Shown in pieces: positions 34,750-42,709 of a stretch of DNA of 49,099 bases. The notes beneath the pieces were generated by a model. The model had not been told where the DNA came from. It ran no database searches and saw only the letters and a program-made list of their open reading frames with translations. Source of the DNA: Promethearchaeota archaeon (GTDB lineage: Archaea; Asgardarchaeota; Lokiarchaeia; Sigyniarchaeales; SOKP01); NCBI GenBank assembly GCA_019058425.1, contig JAHPYZ010000029.1, positions 1 to 49,099 of the forward strand, given 5' to 3'. Every line of letters starts with the position of its first letter. The stretch's first letter is position 1. The position numbers and the translations under genes were made by a program.

Positions 34750-35427
34750 ATGGTAGAGTTGGATTTTGAAAAGAGTTTTGAAATTAATAAAAATGATGCG
34801 CTTATTATTGTAGACATGCAGTATGATTTTATTCCAGGAGGATCTTTACCTGTTGAGGAAGGAGATTTAATTATTAAGGGAATTAATGAAATTGGTATTG
34901 TTTTTAAAAAGAATAAAGCCAAAATTGTATTTACGCAAGACTGGCATCCTAAAAATCATTTATCTTTTGCTAGCAATCATAAGGGAAAATCACCAGGTGA
35001 TGAATTTTCATCTGAAGATGGAGCGATAGGACCAGTATTATGGCCAGATCATTGTGTCCAGGGCACTAAAGGAGCTAACTTCCATAAGAATTTAAATTTG
35101 AAGTTAGCTGATAAAATAATTAAAAAAGGGATGAATCCGAAAGTGGATAGTTATTCTGGTTTTCAGGATAATGATAAAAAATCTGAAACAGGTTTGAGAG
35201 AATATTTAAACTCAAAAAAAATCAAGAGACTTTTTGTATGTGGATTAGCATTAGATTATTGTTGCTACTATACTGCTATGGATGGATTTGAATTTGGCTA
35301 TGAAGTTTTCTTTTTAGTAGATCTGACTCGGGGTGTTGATGTACCAGAAGGAAATATAAAAACAGCCCTAGAAACTATGAAAAAAACTGGTATTAAATTC
35401 CTAAATATTGAGAGTCTTAAGCAATAA
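34750..35427 (+). CDS. pncA: Nicotinamidase (isochorismatase-like hydrolase)
   Basis: 225 residues. The catalytic triad is visible: D22 (LIIVDMQYDFIPGG), Lys in GMNPKVDSYSGF, and Cys in CGLALDYCCYYTA. The metal site is D64/H66/H70 in FTQDWHPKNHLSFA. The enzyme converts nicotinamide to nicotinate for NAD salvage. The WPDHCVQGT motif is typical of PncA proper, which distinguishes it from other isochorismatase-like proteins. Cytosolic. The next gene (LMW-PTP) starts 33 nt later. Confidence 0.94.
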   Translation: MVELDFEKSFEINKNDALIIVDMQYDFIPGGSLPVEEGDLIIKGINEIGIVFKKNKAKIVFTQDWHPKNHLSFASNHKGKSPGDEFSSEDGAIGPVLWPDHCVQGTKGANFHKNLNLKLADKIIKKGMNPKVDSYSGFQDNDKKSETGLREYLNSKKIKRLFVCGLALDYCCYYTAMDGFEFGYEVFFLVDLTRGVDVPEGNIKTALETMKKTGIKFLNIESLKQ

Positions 35428-35460
35428 TAATAGTTTTTTTACATCTATCTTTTCATCCAT

Positions 35461-35943
35461 ATGATGAAAAATAAATTTCCATATAAATCAATTTTAATAG
35501 TCTGTAGTGTGAATACAGCTAGAAGTTGTATGGCTGAAGGATTTCTTAAAGATTTTTTCTTAAAACAAAATTTAGACATAAGAGTAAAGTCATGTGGAGT
35601 ATCATCTCATGCGAGAGATGGAATGTTGATATCAATAGATGCAAGATTAGCTATGGAAGAGGTAGGAATTAAATTATCAGAAAATTCTTTATCAATCGAT
35701 TTAAAGAAACATCCTGAAATTCTTGAGGATGTTGATCTAATTCTCACTTTAACAGAAAAACATTTAGAAGAAATCCATGAAATTTTTAATATAAATAGCT
35801 TAGAAATATTAACATTAAAAGAATTTGCTGGAGAATATGGTGATATTGAAGACCCATCAATGAAAGAGCTTGAGGGTTTTAGAGAAGCTCGCAATAAGAT
35901 TATAAATTGTTTAATGAAAGGATTAAATAGATATGAGTTTTAA
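35461..35943 (+). CDS. Low-molecular-weight protein tyrosine phosphatase-like protein
   Basis: 160 residues. The P-loop CSVNTARS (C15-x5-R21-S22) is directly after the first strand, and a conserved acid follows as EDPS near the C-terminus. These are the nucleophile, phosphate-binding Arg and general acid of LMW-PTP. Arsenate reductases (ArsC) share the fold, but the extra redox cysteines are not in their usual places (one Cys at residue 24). The substrate is unknown. It ends 3 nt before the UppP-like gene, so the two are co-transcribed phosphatases. Confidence 0.88.
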   Translation: MMKNKFPYKSILIVCSVNTARSCMAEGFLKDFFLKQNLDIRVKSCGVSSHARDGMLISIDARLAMEEVGIKLSENSLSIDLKKHPEILEDVDLILTLTEKHLEEIHEIFNINSLEILTLKEFAGEYGDIEDPSMKELEGFREARNKIINCLMKGLNRYEF

Positions 35944-35946
35944 ATA

Positions 35947-36792
35947 ATGATAGGATATATAATAATCGCTATTTTACAAGGTTTTTTTGAATGGCTACCA
36001 ATTTCATCTAGTGGTCAAACATTTATATTAGCTATGAATTTATTTGGTATTTCTGCCCAAGAAGCATATAGTTTAGCAATTTGGCTACATCTAGGCACAA
36101 CTTTAGCAGTATTATTGAAATTTAGAACAGAGTTCATTAATATTTTTAAAAGTTTCTTGCCTAAAAAATATATAGTGGAAGAAATTGACATAAAAAAAAG
36201 AAACTGGCTAATTTATGCTACAATAGGAACAGGAATTATCGCTTTACCGCTTTATTTTATATTCAGAATAATTATATCAGGAGCGTTCACTGCGTTCCAA
36301 GGAGACTTAATAACTTTAGTAGTTTCAAGTTTATTAATTATCACTGGAATAATTTTACTTAAGACAAAAAAGAAATATGGAAAAAATACTCTTGAAGACG
36401 CTCAACATAAAGATATCCGAAAAGATAGTTTTTTGGCAGGTCTAATTCAAGGAGTCTCAATTTTACCGGGAATTTCCCGTTCTGGAGTAACTGTATCAGC
36501 GGTTTTGTTAGAAGATTATAATCAACACAATGCGTTAAGGTTAACTTTTCTAATGTCTGTACCTGTTGCTATTGCTTCAATTGTTGTTGACATTATTTTT
36601 GGAGAAGGATCCGTTTTTGGAACATTAGCACCTTTTTTAATTATTTTAATTACTATAATAAGCTTTTTAGTAGGCTACTTAACTATTGAAGTTTTACTCC
36701 GAATAGCTCAGAAAATTAGTTTTGGATACTTTTGTGTTTCTTATGGGATTGTCGCGTACCTAATTATAGTTCCATTAATGATAATTCCTTAA
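35947..36792 (+). CDS. UppP (BacA)-like polyprenyl-diphosphate phosphatase
   Basis: 281 residues, eight or so membrane helices. Both family signatures are present: GFFEWLPISSSGQ near the N-terminus and GLIQGVSILPGISRSGVTVS at residues ~160-180, the latter with the conserved Ser-Arg. In the first motif the His that usually follows SSSG/STG in bacterial UppP is Gln here. The family dephosphorylates undecaprenyl diphosphate to recycle the lipid carrier; in archaea the substrate would be dolichyl-type diphosphate for glycosylation. It ends overlapping by 3 nt with a convergent ATP-grasp gene. Confidence 0.9.
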   Translation: MIGYIIIAILQGFFEWLPISSSGQTFILAMNLFGISAQEAYSLAIWLHLGTTLAVLLKFRTEFINIFKSFLPKKYIVEEIDIKKRNWLIYATIGTGIIALPLYFIFRIIISGAFTAFQGDLITLVVSSLLIITGIILLKTKKKYGKNTLEDAQHKDIRKDSFLAGLIQGVSILPGISRSGVTVSAVLLEDYNQHNALRLTFLMSVPVAIASIVVDIIFGEGSVFGTLAPFLIILITIISFLVGYLTIEVLLRIAQKISFGYFCVSYGIVAYLIIVPLMIIP

Positions 36793-37685
36793 GGACTTAG
36801 AGCATAATTCTTAAGATAATTTGTTAGCTTATTTTCAATATTAGGAATTCCTCTAAAACTAGGAAAATCATTTAAATCAATAAGATAAAAATTATCTTTC
36901 CCTATAGGTTGTACTAAATCGAATCCAAAAATTTTCAGATTTAACTCAGAAGATAATATCCTTGATAATTTGTAGATTTCTTCTGTAATTTCGAATTCTT
37001 CTCGCTCAATTAAGCTAACATCTATATTATCGGGTTTTTCTCTTAAATATTTATAAATTGGGTTTTCTCGTTTAATACCAAAAGCTTTATCTCCTATTAC
37101 ATATACTTTTCGCTCAATCCCATCACATTCTATAAATTCTTGAACATAAACGTCATAGAATATAAATTTTTCATATCTTTCACAAAACTTTTCAACTTCA
37201 TCAATTTTTTGAACAAGGAAGTTAAATCTATTATATTTATCATGTTGGTAATGACTTTTGATAACTAAAGGTAACTTTTTTAATGCCCATTCTTTAAACT
37301 TGTCTACATCCGTAAGTGTTTGTATCCATGAATTAGGGATTACAAATTTTTCCAAATTTTCTTCATGATTTTTAAATGTCTTCCTTAAAGCGTAATCGAG
37401 AGCAATCTTATTCTTGCACATTAAAACTGTATCGATATTGTGCAATGTAGGAATGTTATAGAGTTTAGCAAAATGTAATAAATCAATAGAACATTCATTC
37501 CTTACCTTTACAATTATTTTCTCAGCATTTCTTATGAAATGAGGCATTTCTGAAAGGCAGAAATATTCTTTTGTTGGATCATGAAGTTTTAACTCAAAAT
37601 CCTTTATTTGTTTTAATTGATTAATAACCTTCAGAATAACATCATGGTTTTGAACTACTGAAAAAACTATTACTTTTTTTGCCAT
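36789..37685 (-). CDS. ITPK-like ATP-grasp kinase, paralogue 1
   Basis: 298 residues from ATG 37685 (a TTG three codons upstream is also possible). ATP-grasp fold: N-terminal alpha/beta domain, ATP-binding strands (LPLVIKSHYQHDKYNRF, YVQEFIECDGIERKVYVIGDKAFGIKR) and the metal site IFGFDLVQP...YLIDLNDFPSFRGIPN. The D-x-N-x-F-P-S-F/Y-x-G-x-P ending is the hallmark of inositol 1,3,4-trisphosphate 5/6-kinase (ITPK1), more than of RimK ligases. It probably phosphorylates an inositol phosphate; the myo-inositol-1-phosphate synthase gene is next door, divergently transcribed. Amino-acid ligase activity is the alternative. Confidence 0.78.
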   Translation of the reverse strand: MAKKVIVFSVVQNHDVILKVINQLKQIKDFELKLHDPTKEYFCLSEMPHFIRNAEKIIVKVRNECSIDLLHFAKLYNIPTLHNIDTVLMCKNKIALDYALRKTFKNHEENLEKFVIPNSWIQTLTDVDKFKEWALKKLPLVIKSHYQHDKYNRFNFLVQKIDEVEKFCERYEKFIFYDVYVQEFIECDGIERKVYVIGDKAFGIKRENPIYKYLREKPDNIDVSLIEREEFEITEEIYKLSRILSSELNLKIFGFDLVQPIGKDNFYLIDLNDFPSFRGIPNIENKLTNYLKNYALSP

Positions 37686-37802
37686 ATTAATCAATATTAA
37701 AGCACTATCTATTCTTAAACTTATTTAGTTTAACATCTTCATCTATTTAAATAGATTTAAATTCATTATTGAAATATTTACTTCTAAATTCAGATTAAAA
37801 TG

Positions 37803-37810
37803 ATTTAAAT
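37803..37810 (+). promoter_or_regulatory. TATA box of the inositol-phosphate synthase gene
   Basis: TTTAAATA lies 27-34 nt upstream of the ATG at 37837, the spacing expected for a leaderless archaeal mRNA. It is in the 150-nt divergent region shared with ATP-grasp paralogue 1. Positional evidence only. Confidence 0.4.
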
Positions 37811-37836
37811 ACTAGAAACTTCTGTAACAAAATATC

Positions 37837-38925
37837 ATGGCTAAAATTAATGTTGCCATAGTTGGAGTTGGTGATGTAGCATCGGCTCTAGTACAAGGTG
37901 TTGAAAACTATAAAAAAAATCCAGACAAAACTATTGGGATCCTTCCAGAAATTACTCAATATAGTATAAATGACATCAATTTTGTATTAGGAATTGATGT
38001 TAATTCAAATAAAGTTGGTAGAGATTTGAGTGAAGCAATTTTTATAGAACCAAATTGCAATATGAAACTTTTTGAGCCTAGTTTTTTAAATGCTCCTGTA
38101 ATAAAAGGTCCAATAATGGATGGTTTAGATAGCAATATTAAAGATATAGTACCAACAGATAATAATCAAAATCCAACTGATATTATGAATGAAATAAAAA
38201 ATCGTAATATAGACGTTACTGTAATCCTACTTCCAACTGGTTCGCATGAAGCTGTAAAATTTTATGCTAAGAGTGCAATTGAGGCAGGATCATGTGTTGT
38301 GAATGGAATGCCTTCACATGTAGTTAAAGATCCTGAAATTGTTAAAAAAGCAGAAGAATCACATTTATCTTTAATGGGAGATGATGTAAAATCTCAAATT
38401 GGAGCTACAATCATACATCGAGCTTTAGCTAATCTCTTTCCTATGCGAGGAGCTATATTAGATAGCACTATACAACTTGATTGGGGGGGTTCGAGCGATT
38501 TTTGCAATCTATTAACGCCCATGCCCAATGGATCATTAAGATATGAAGAAGGAAAACGGCAATCAAAAACTGAAGCCGTCATTGCCAATCTTCAAAATAA
38601 GGATACCGTTAATTGTCAAATTTCAGCTGTAGATTATATACCATTCTTAAAAAATCAAAAAGAAGCATATATGAGATTGGAGGGTCGAGTATTTGGTGGT
38701 GCTCCAGTTCGAGTTGATATTACTATGTTTGTAGAAGATGGCAATAATTCAGCAGGAATAATAGCAGATTGTATAAGAGTAAGTAAAATTGCAAAAGATA
38801 GAAAAATTGGAGGTATTTTAGAATCTGCATGCTCATTTTTCGCGAAACACCCTCCAGAGCAATTAGATGATTATATTGCTAAAACACGATTATTAGAGTT
38901 TTTAGAAAACAAAAGAGAAAGATAA
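37837..38925 (+). CDS. ino1: myo-Inositol-1-phosphate synthase
   Basis: 362 residues, the archaeal/actinobacterial short form. NAD-binding GVGDVASALVQG near the N-terminus; VILLPTGSHEAVKFYA, CVVNGMPSHV and the catalytic-region strand LMGDDVKSQIGATIIHRALA; then LDWGGSSDFCNLL. It converts glucose-6-phosphate to 1L-myo-inositol-1-phosphate (Ins3P) using NAD. In archaea the product feeds inositol phospholipids or di-inositol phosphate. Here it sits among four ATP-grasp kinase-like genes, which suggests further phosphorylation. Lys and Asp residues of the active site appear retained. Confidence 0.95.
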   Translation: MAKINVAIVGVGDVASALVQGVENYKKNPDKTIGILPEITQYSINDINFVLGIDVNSNKVGRDLSEAIFIEPNCNMKLFEPSFLNAPVIKGPIMDGLDSNIKDIVPTDNNQNPTDIMNEIKNRNIDVTVILLPTGSHEAVKFYAKSAIEAGSCVVNGMPSHVVKDPEIVKKAEESHLSLMGDDVKSQIGATIIHRALANLFPMRGAILDSTIQLDWGGSSDFCNLLTPMPNGSLRYEEGKRQSKTEAVIANLQNKDTVNCQISAVDYIPFLKNQKEAYMRLEGRVFGGAPVRVDITMFVEDGNNSAGIIADCIRVSKIAKDRKIGGILESACSFFAKHPPEQLDDYIAKTRLLEFLENKRER

Positions 38926-38941
38926 AATATTATTTTCTATT

Positions 38942-39856
38942 TTAACCTCTAACTTTTGCTAGAGTTTTTGTAAATTGTTGTTGAATTAGAACAATGTTAT
39001 AGATATAATCTGATATTAAACTCACAGCTTCGGGAATCCTCCTAAAACTTGGAAAATCATTAATGTCGATAATATAAGGTACTCCTTCTTTAGTTATAAC
39101 ATAATCAACTCCATATACAGACATACCCATTTTTCTTCCTAACCTTAAAATTCTTCTTTTTAAATGTTTTTCAATTGGTACTCGAATATGGATTAATTCT
39201 AAGGGAGATAAATTATCAACTTCATGTAATCTATTATGAGATGTAATAGAGACAGCCCATCGATCAATTACATATATTTTATATATTAAATCAGAATTAC
39301 CTAAGTATTCTTGAAAAAATAATTCATTTTGTTGATAGGTGTTTACGGTTTCCTCAAATTGGGTAGAATTATTTACAATTCCTATGATTCTATCATTTTT
39401 TGGTAAATCTGGTATGTTATGGGTATCAAGCTTTATGATAATCTTGGTTCCATTATTACAAGCATTATAAGCTTCATCTAAAGAATGATATGTTTTAGGG
39501 ATGTTCAATTTCTTAACTCTTTGCTCAATGAATTTAAAAATTTCAGTTCTGCTTTCACACATCTTCACGGCTCTTGAAGTATTCAATAAAGGAATTGTAG
39601 GAGCAATCTCACGAATCGTACTGTAAATTTCTTGATTTGAATTGTCAGATAATAATTTAACAATTATCAATGAAATAGGGTACCTTTTTAATTGTTTCTT
39701 AAAATATTTAGCATTAAAACTATTGGTTCCTTTCTTTAAAAGGTTTATAATAGAAAGATTATAGTTTTTATTACAGAATTTTTTGATCTTCTCGAAAACT
39801 TCGAGATCACGATTGCAAATGGAACCAATGTAGAATCTGTTGAGCTTATTTGACAC
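38942..39856 (-). CDS. ITPK-like ATP-grasp kinase, paralogue 2
   Basis: 304 residues. Same plan as paralogue 1: IIIKLDTHNIPDLPKNDRI, FFQEYLGNSDLIYKIYVIDRWAVS, and the metal-binding end VYGVDYVITKEG...YIIDINDFPSFRRIPEA. D-I-N-D-F-P-S-F matches the ITPK1 signature. The glycine-rich loop is less obvious than in RimK. It starts near a 215-nt gap opposite paralogue 3. Probable inositol-phosphate kinase; substrate position unknown. Its 3' end faces ino1 (16 nt apart). Confidence 0.76.
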   Translation of the reverse strand: MSNKLNRFYIGSICNRDLEVFEKIKKFCNKNYNLSIINLLKKGTNSFNAKYFKKQLKRYPISLIIVKLLSDNSNQEIYSTIREIAPTIPLLNTSRAVKMCESRTEIFKFIEQRVKKLNIPKTYHSLDEAYNACNNGTKIIIKLDTHNIPDLPKNDRIIGIVNNSTQFEETVNTYQQNELFFQEYLGNSDLIYKIYVIDRWAVSITSHNRLHEVDNLSPLELIHIRVPIEKHLKRRILRLGRKMGMSVYGVDYVITKEGVPYIIDINDFPSFRRIPEAVSLISDYIYNIVLIQQQFTKTLAKVRG

Positions 39857-40071
39857 CCAAAAAACCCTAATTTTTTGATAGATTATGAGTTAATTAAGAT
39901 ATATAAATATAATTGTTTATAACGATATTTGTACGTCAATATATTACATTATATTTTGTTCAAAGAATAAACAGAGCTTTAGATCTCATATCAATTTTAT
40001 TTATATTTGTTATTTAATTAATATCAAGAAAAGTATTATTGTTCAATAAAATAGGCTTTTTAGGTTAGAAC

Positions 40072-40890
40072 TTGAAAAAAGTAGGTATAATTATTGATAA
40101 TTACCATTTAAATTATAAGGTTTCAGAATTCTTAGAATATTTAAGATCCGTAGCAGGAGTAAATCTTTATATCGAGGAATCGTATCTTTTAAATAGTTCT
40201 GAATTACATTTTGATGAGGATATATTCTTCATTAAAGCAAAGGGCACATTAGTTCTAGCTTTAGCAAAATTAATTGAAGAACAGACTTCAATTCCTGTAA
40301 TTAATCCTTATAAAGCAGTCTGGTTATCCGTAAATCGATTTCTTAATAGTACTTGTCTAAAGAAAGCAGGTATTCCAGTACCAGATTTTTCATTGAACCC
40401 TGAAGGATTTTTACCACCTTTTAATGATTTTATTATAAAAAACATTATTGATCAAAAAAATTATAAATTTACTCCCATAACCAATCAAAATAATACCCAT
40501 ATTAAAGTAGCAGATGAAAGAGCATTAGAAGAAGTTGATGGAATTGACACAAAGTACAATTATCTTTACTATCAAAGATTCATTAGAAGTGAATGGGAAT
40601 ATAAAATTTATGGAATTGGGGAAAATGTATATTTCTATAAGCAATTACCAATACTAATCAATCCCAATAAAACAGAATCTAGACAAGAAATAAAGGAAAT
40701 TCCAGAATTAAAGGAATATTGTTTTAAAGCAATGGAGGTTATGGATTTAAAGGTAACTTCATTAGATTTTCTAAAATCGAGTGATGATCAATTCTTTCTG
40801 AGTGATATTAACTGTACTCCAAATTTTAACTATATGAAGGATGGTCATAAAATTGTTGCAGATTTTCTATTAGAACAAGCAAAAAAGTAG
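40072..40890 (+). CDS. Divergent ATP-grasp protein, paralogue 3
   Basis: 272 residues from TTG 40072 (directly before the first strand KKVGIIIDNYHLNY). The ATP-grasp frame is recognisable: INPYKAVWLSVNRFLNSTCLKKAGIP, YLYYQRFIRSEWEYKIYGIGENVYF, then LDFLKSSDDQFFLSDINCTPNFNYM. D-x-N is kept, but the FPSF element has become CTPNFNY, closer to RimK-type or divergent grasp proteins. It ends 14 nt before paralogue 4, so the two form an operon. Substrate unknown. Confidence 0.7.
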   Translation: MKKVGIIIDNYHLNYKVSEFLEYLRSVAGVNLYIEESYLLNSSELHFDEDIFFIKAKGTLVLALAKLIEEQTSIPVINPYKAVWLSVNRFLNSTCLKKAGIPVPDFSLNPEGFLPPFNDFIIKNIIDQKNYKFTPITNQNNTHIKVADERALEEVDGIDTKYNYLYYQRFIRSEWEYKIYGIGENVYFYKQLPILINPNKTESRQEIKEIPELKEYCFKAMEVMDLKVTSLDFLKSSDDQFFLSDINCTPNFNYMKDGHKIVADFLLEQAKK

Positions 40891-40904
40891 AGGTTAAACA
40901 TTCG

Positions 40905-41699
40905 ATGAATATTGGAATTTTATCAAAAAGAACAAAAATGATGACTGGTAAGATAAAAGATTACTTAGAGAGTAAGGGACATGAGGTTTCAATCTATACA
41001 TTGGAAAATCTGATAATAAATGAATCCCTTTTGAATAAAGATTTTTATATTCAAAAATCAAAATCACTATTTTTTATTTATGCTGGTTATTATTTGGATG
41101 CAAATAATATCAGAGTTATTCCAGATCCTCATATTTCTTTTCAACAGAAAAACCGAATAGAATCTCATTCTTTACTTAAAAACTTTGGTTTTTTAATCCC
41201 TAATATTTATTTAGGCAATCCAGAAATGCTTAGAAATAAGCTTCAATCAAAAGATTTCCCTCTAATCTTGAAACCTATTATGGGTTCAGGAAGTAGGGGA
41301 GTTAGAATAATTGAATCCATTGAAGAGTTATATGATGCGAATAACAAAATATTATATTTAGAAAAATATATCGAAGGTATACATTATAATGTATATTTTA
41401 TAGATGATGTTATTTGTACCTTAGTTAAAGCTCCTTTAGCAAATGAGCATACTGATATGGAAAAAATTAAAACTCCAAATGATATAAAAAGCCTGATTAA
41501 AAGATGGAAAAATTACTTTAATGGAAAAATACTATTTGGTCATTTAGATCTTATTAGAGAACACGATAGTAACAGATTATATACTGTTGATGTAGGAACT
41601 TTTCCTGAATTCAGTCAGTGGCAAATTGATAATATCCCCCCTGTTAAAACAATTTGTGATTTAATCTTAAAACAAGTAAAAAACTACCATAATCATTAA
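40905..41699 (+). CDS. Divergent ATP-grasp protein, paralogue 4, with altered metal site
   Basis: 264 residues. It has the most typical ATP-binding loop of the four, LILKPIMGSGSRGVRIIES, and the LEKYIEGIHYNVYFID strand pair. The metal-binding end reads LDLIRE...YTVDVGTFPEFSQW: the D-x-N of the other three is D-x-G here, so one Mg ligand is missing. It may be inactive, use another ligand, or have become a regulator. It is co-transcribed with paralogue 3, and the HAD phosphatase follows within 30 nt. Confidence 0.7.
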   Translation: MNIGILSKRTKMMTGKIKDYLESKGHEVSIYTLENLIINESLLNKDFYIQKSKSLFFIYAGYYLDANNIRVIPDPHISFQQKNRIESHSLLKNFGFLIPNIYLGNPEMLRNKLQSKDFPLILKPIMGSGSRGVRIIESIEELYDANNKILYLEKYIEGIHYNVYFIDDVICTLVKAPLANEHTDMEKIKTPNDIKSLIKRWKNYFNGKILFGHLDLIREHDSNRLYTVDVGTFPEFSQWQIDNIPPVKTICDLILKQVKNYHNH

Positions 41700-41728
41700 T
41701 AGTAATTTTATCTTGCATAATCTTGAAG

Positions 41729-42697
41729 ATGAGTATTCAAAAAGAATTAACTAAATCTATAATTTATGGTGAAATACAGAAAGTCAGATTATATAAAATA
41801 AAACACTTCATTTTTGATTTTGGGGGAGTATTAATTGAAAAAGCCTTTGTTTTGAAGAATGTACTCGATATGATCGAGTCAGATTTAAACATATCTATTC
41901 CTCGTGATGAGAATTCTTATATGAGAAAAATTAAAAGAGGTTTAAGTTCTGGAAGAATAGATACTCAAGAATTTTTACAACTAATTTTTGAGAAATATTA
42001 TTATCCTTTTCAAGAATTTGATGGGGTATTACCTCCCATAAAAGTGAATATAGAATATTATACTGAGCTTTGGTTTGATTTATATTCCCAAGTAACAAAT
42101 ATATCCTCCAAAATGGCTGAAATAATAGAGCGCTTGCATCAAGCAGATTATACTGTAAGTTTAATGTCAAATACTCATGATGTCCATGCAAAATCGAATT
42201 ATCTAAAGGGATTCTATGATATTTTCGATAATGTATTCTTATCAAATGAAATTGGTTTCATTAAACCAGATTTGGATAAATACAAATATGTCTTAAATAA
42301 ATTAGACACTAAACCAAAAAAGTGTGTTTTCATTGATGATAAAATTCGGAATCTAGTTCCAGCTAGAGAATTGGGATTTATCGTAATTAGATTTGAGTCT
42401 TTTGATAAGTTCAAAGAACAAATAAATGAATTGGGAATAGGAGATATTAGTAAAGATCTTCGACATAAAATAAAGAAGAGATATAAAATATATAAAAAAA
42501 CCAAAAAGGAGTATAAGAAAGCTAAAAAAGAATATAAGAAAGCTAGAAAGGAGTATTTAAAGAAAAAAAGGAAATCTTTGAAAAGAAGAATGAAATATCA
42601 ACAATCACGAATACATTATCGGAAAAAAAAGGCTGAATATAAGAAACTGAAGAAAAAGAAAAAACGAGATCTAGTAACTACGCTTGAGATAACTTAA
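41729..42697 (+). CDS. HAD-superfamily phosphatase with a long basic C-terminal helix
   Basis: 322 residues from ATG 41729 (TTG 41723 is the longer option). HAD motif I is FIFDFGGVLIEK, with nucleophile Asp and Gly at the +2 position, a known subclass; motif II is LMSNTHD; motif III Lys is in GFIKPD; motif IV is CVFIDDK. Residues ~245-322 form a highly charged helix built on repeats of KKxKKEY (KKAKKEYKKARKEYLKKKRK), rich in Lys and Arg with few acids other than Glu. Such a tail could bind polyanions: inositol polyphosphates, RNA or lipid head groups. It is co-directional with two ATP-grasp genes. The substrate is probably a phosphorylated metabolite, but this is not proven. Confidence 0.82.
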   Translation: MSIQKELTKSIIYGEIQKVRLYKIKHFIFDFGGVLIEKAFVLKNVLDMIESDLNISIPRDENSYMRKIKRGLSSGRIDTQEFLQLIFEKYYYPFQEFDGVLPPIKVNIEYYTELWFDLYSQVTNISSKMAEIIERLHQADYTVSLMSNTHDVHAKSNYLKGFYDIFDNVFLSNEIGFIKPDLDKYKYVLNKLDTKPKKCVFIDDKIRNLVPARELGFIVIRFESFDKFKEQINELGIGDISKDLRHKIKKRYKIYKKTKKEYKKAKKEYKKARKEYLKKKRKSLKRRMKYQQSRIHYRKKKAEYKKLKKKKKRDLVTTLEIT

Positions 42698-42709
42698 TTA
42701 GAACATATT

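Noticed and set aside
36789..41699. Reading the four ATP-grasp genes as RimK-type amino-acid ligases
   Set aside because: Two have the D-x-N-x-F-P-S-F ending of ITPK and they surround ino1; the ligase option is kept as an alternative but not preferred.
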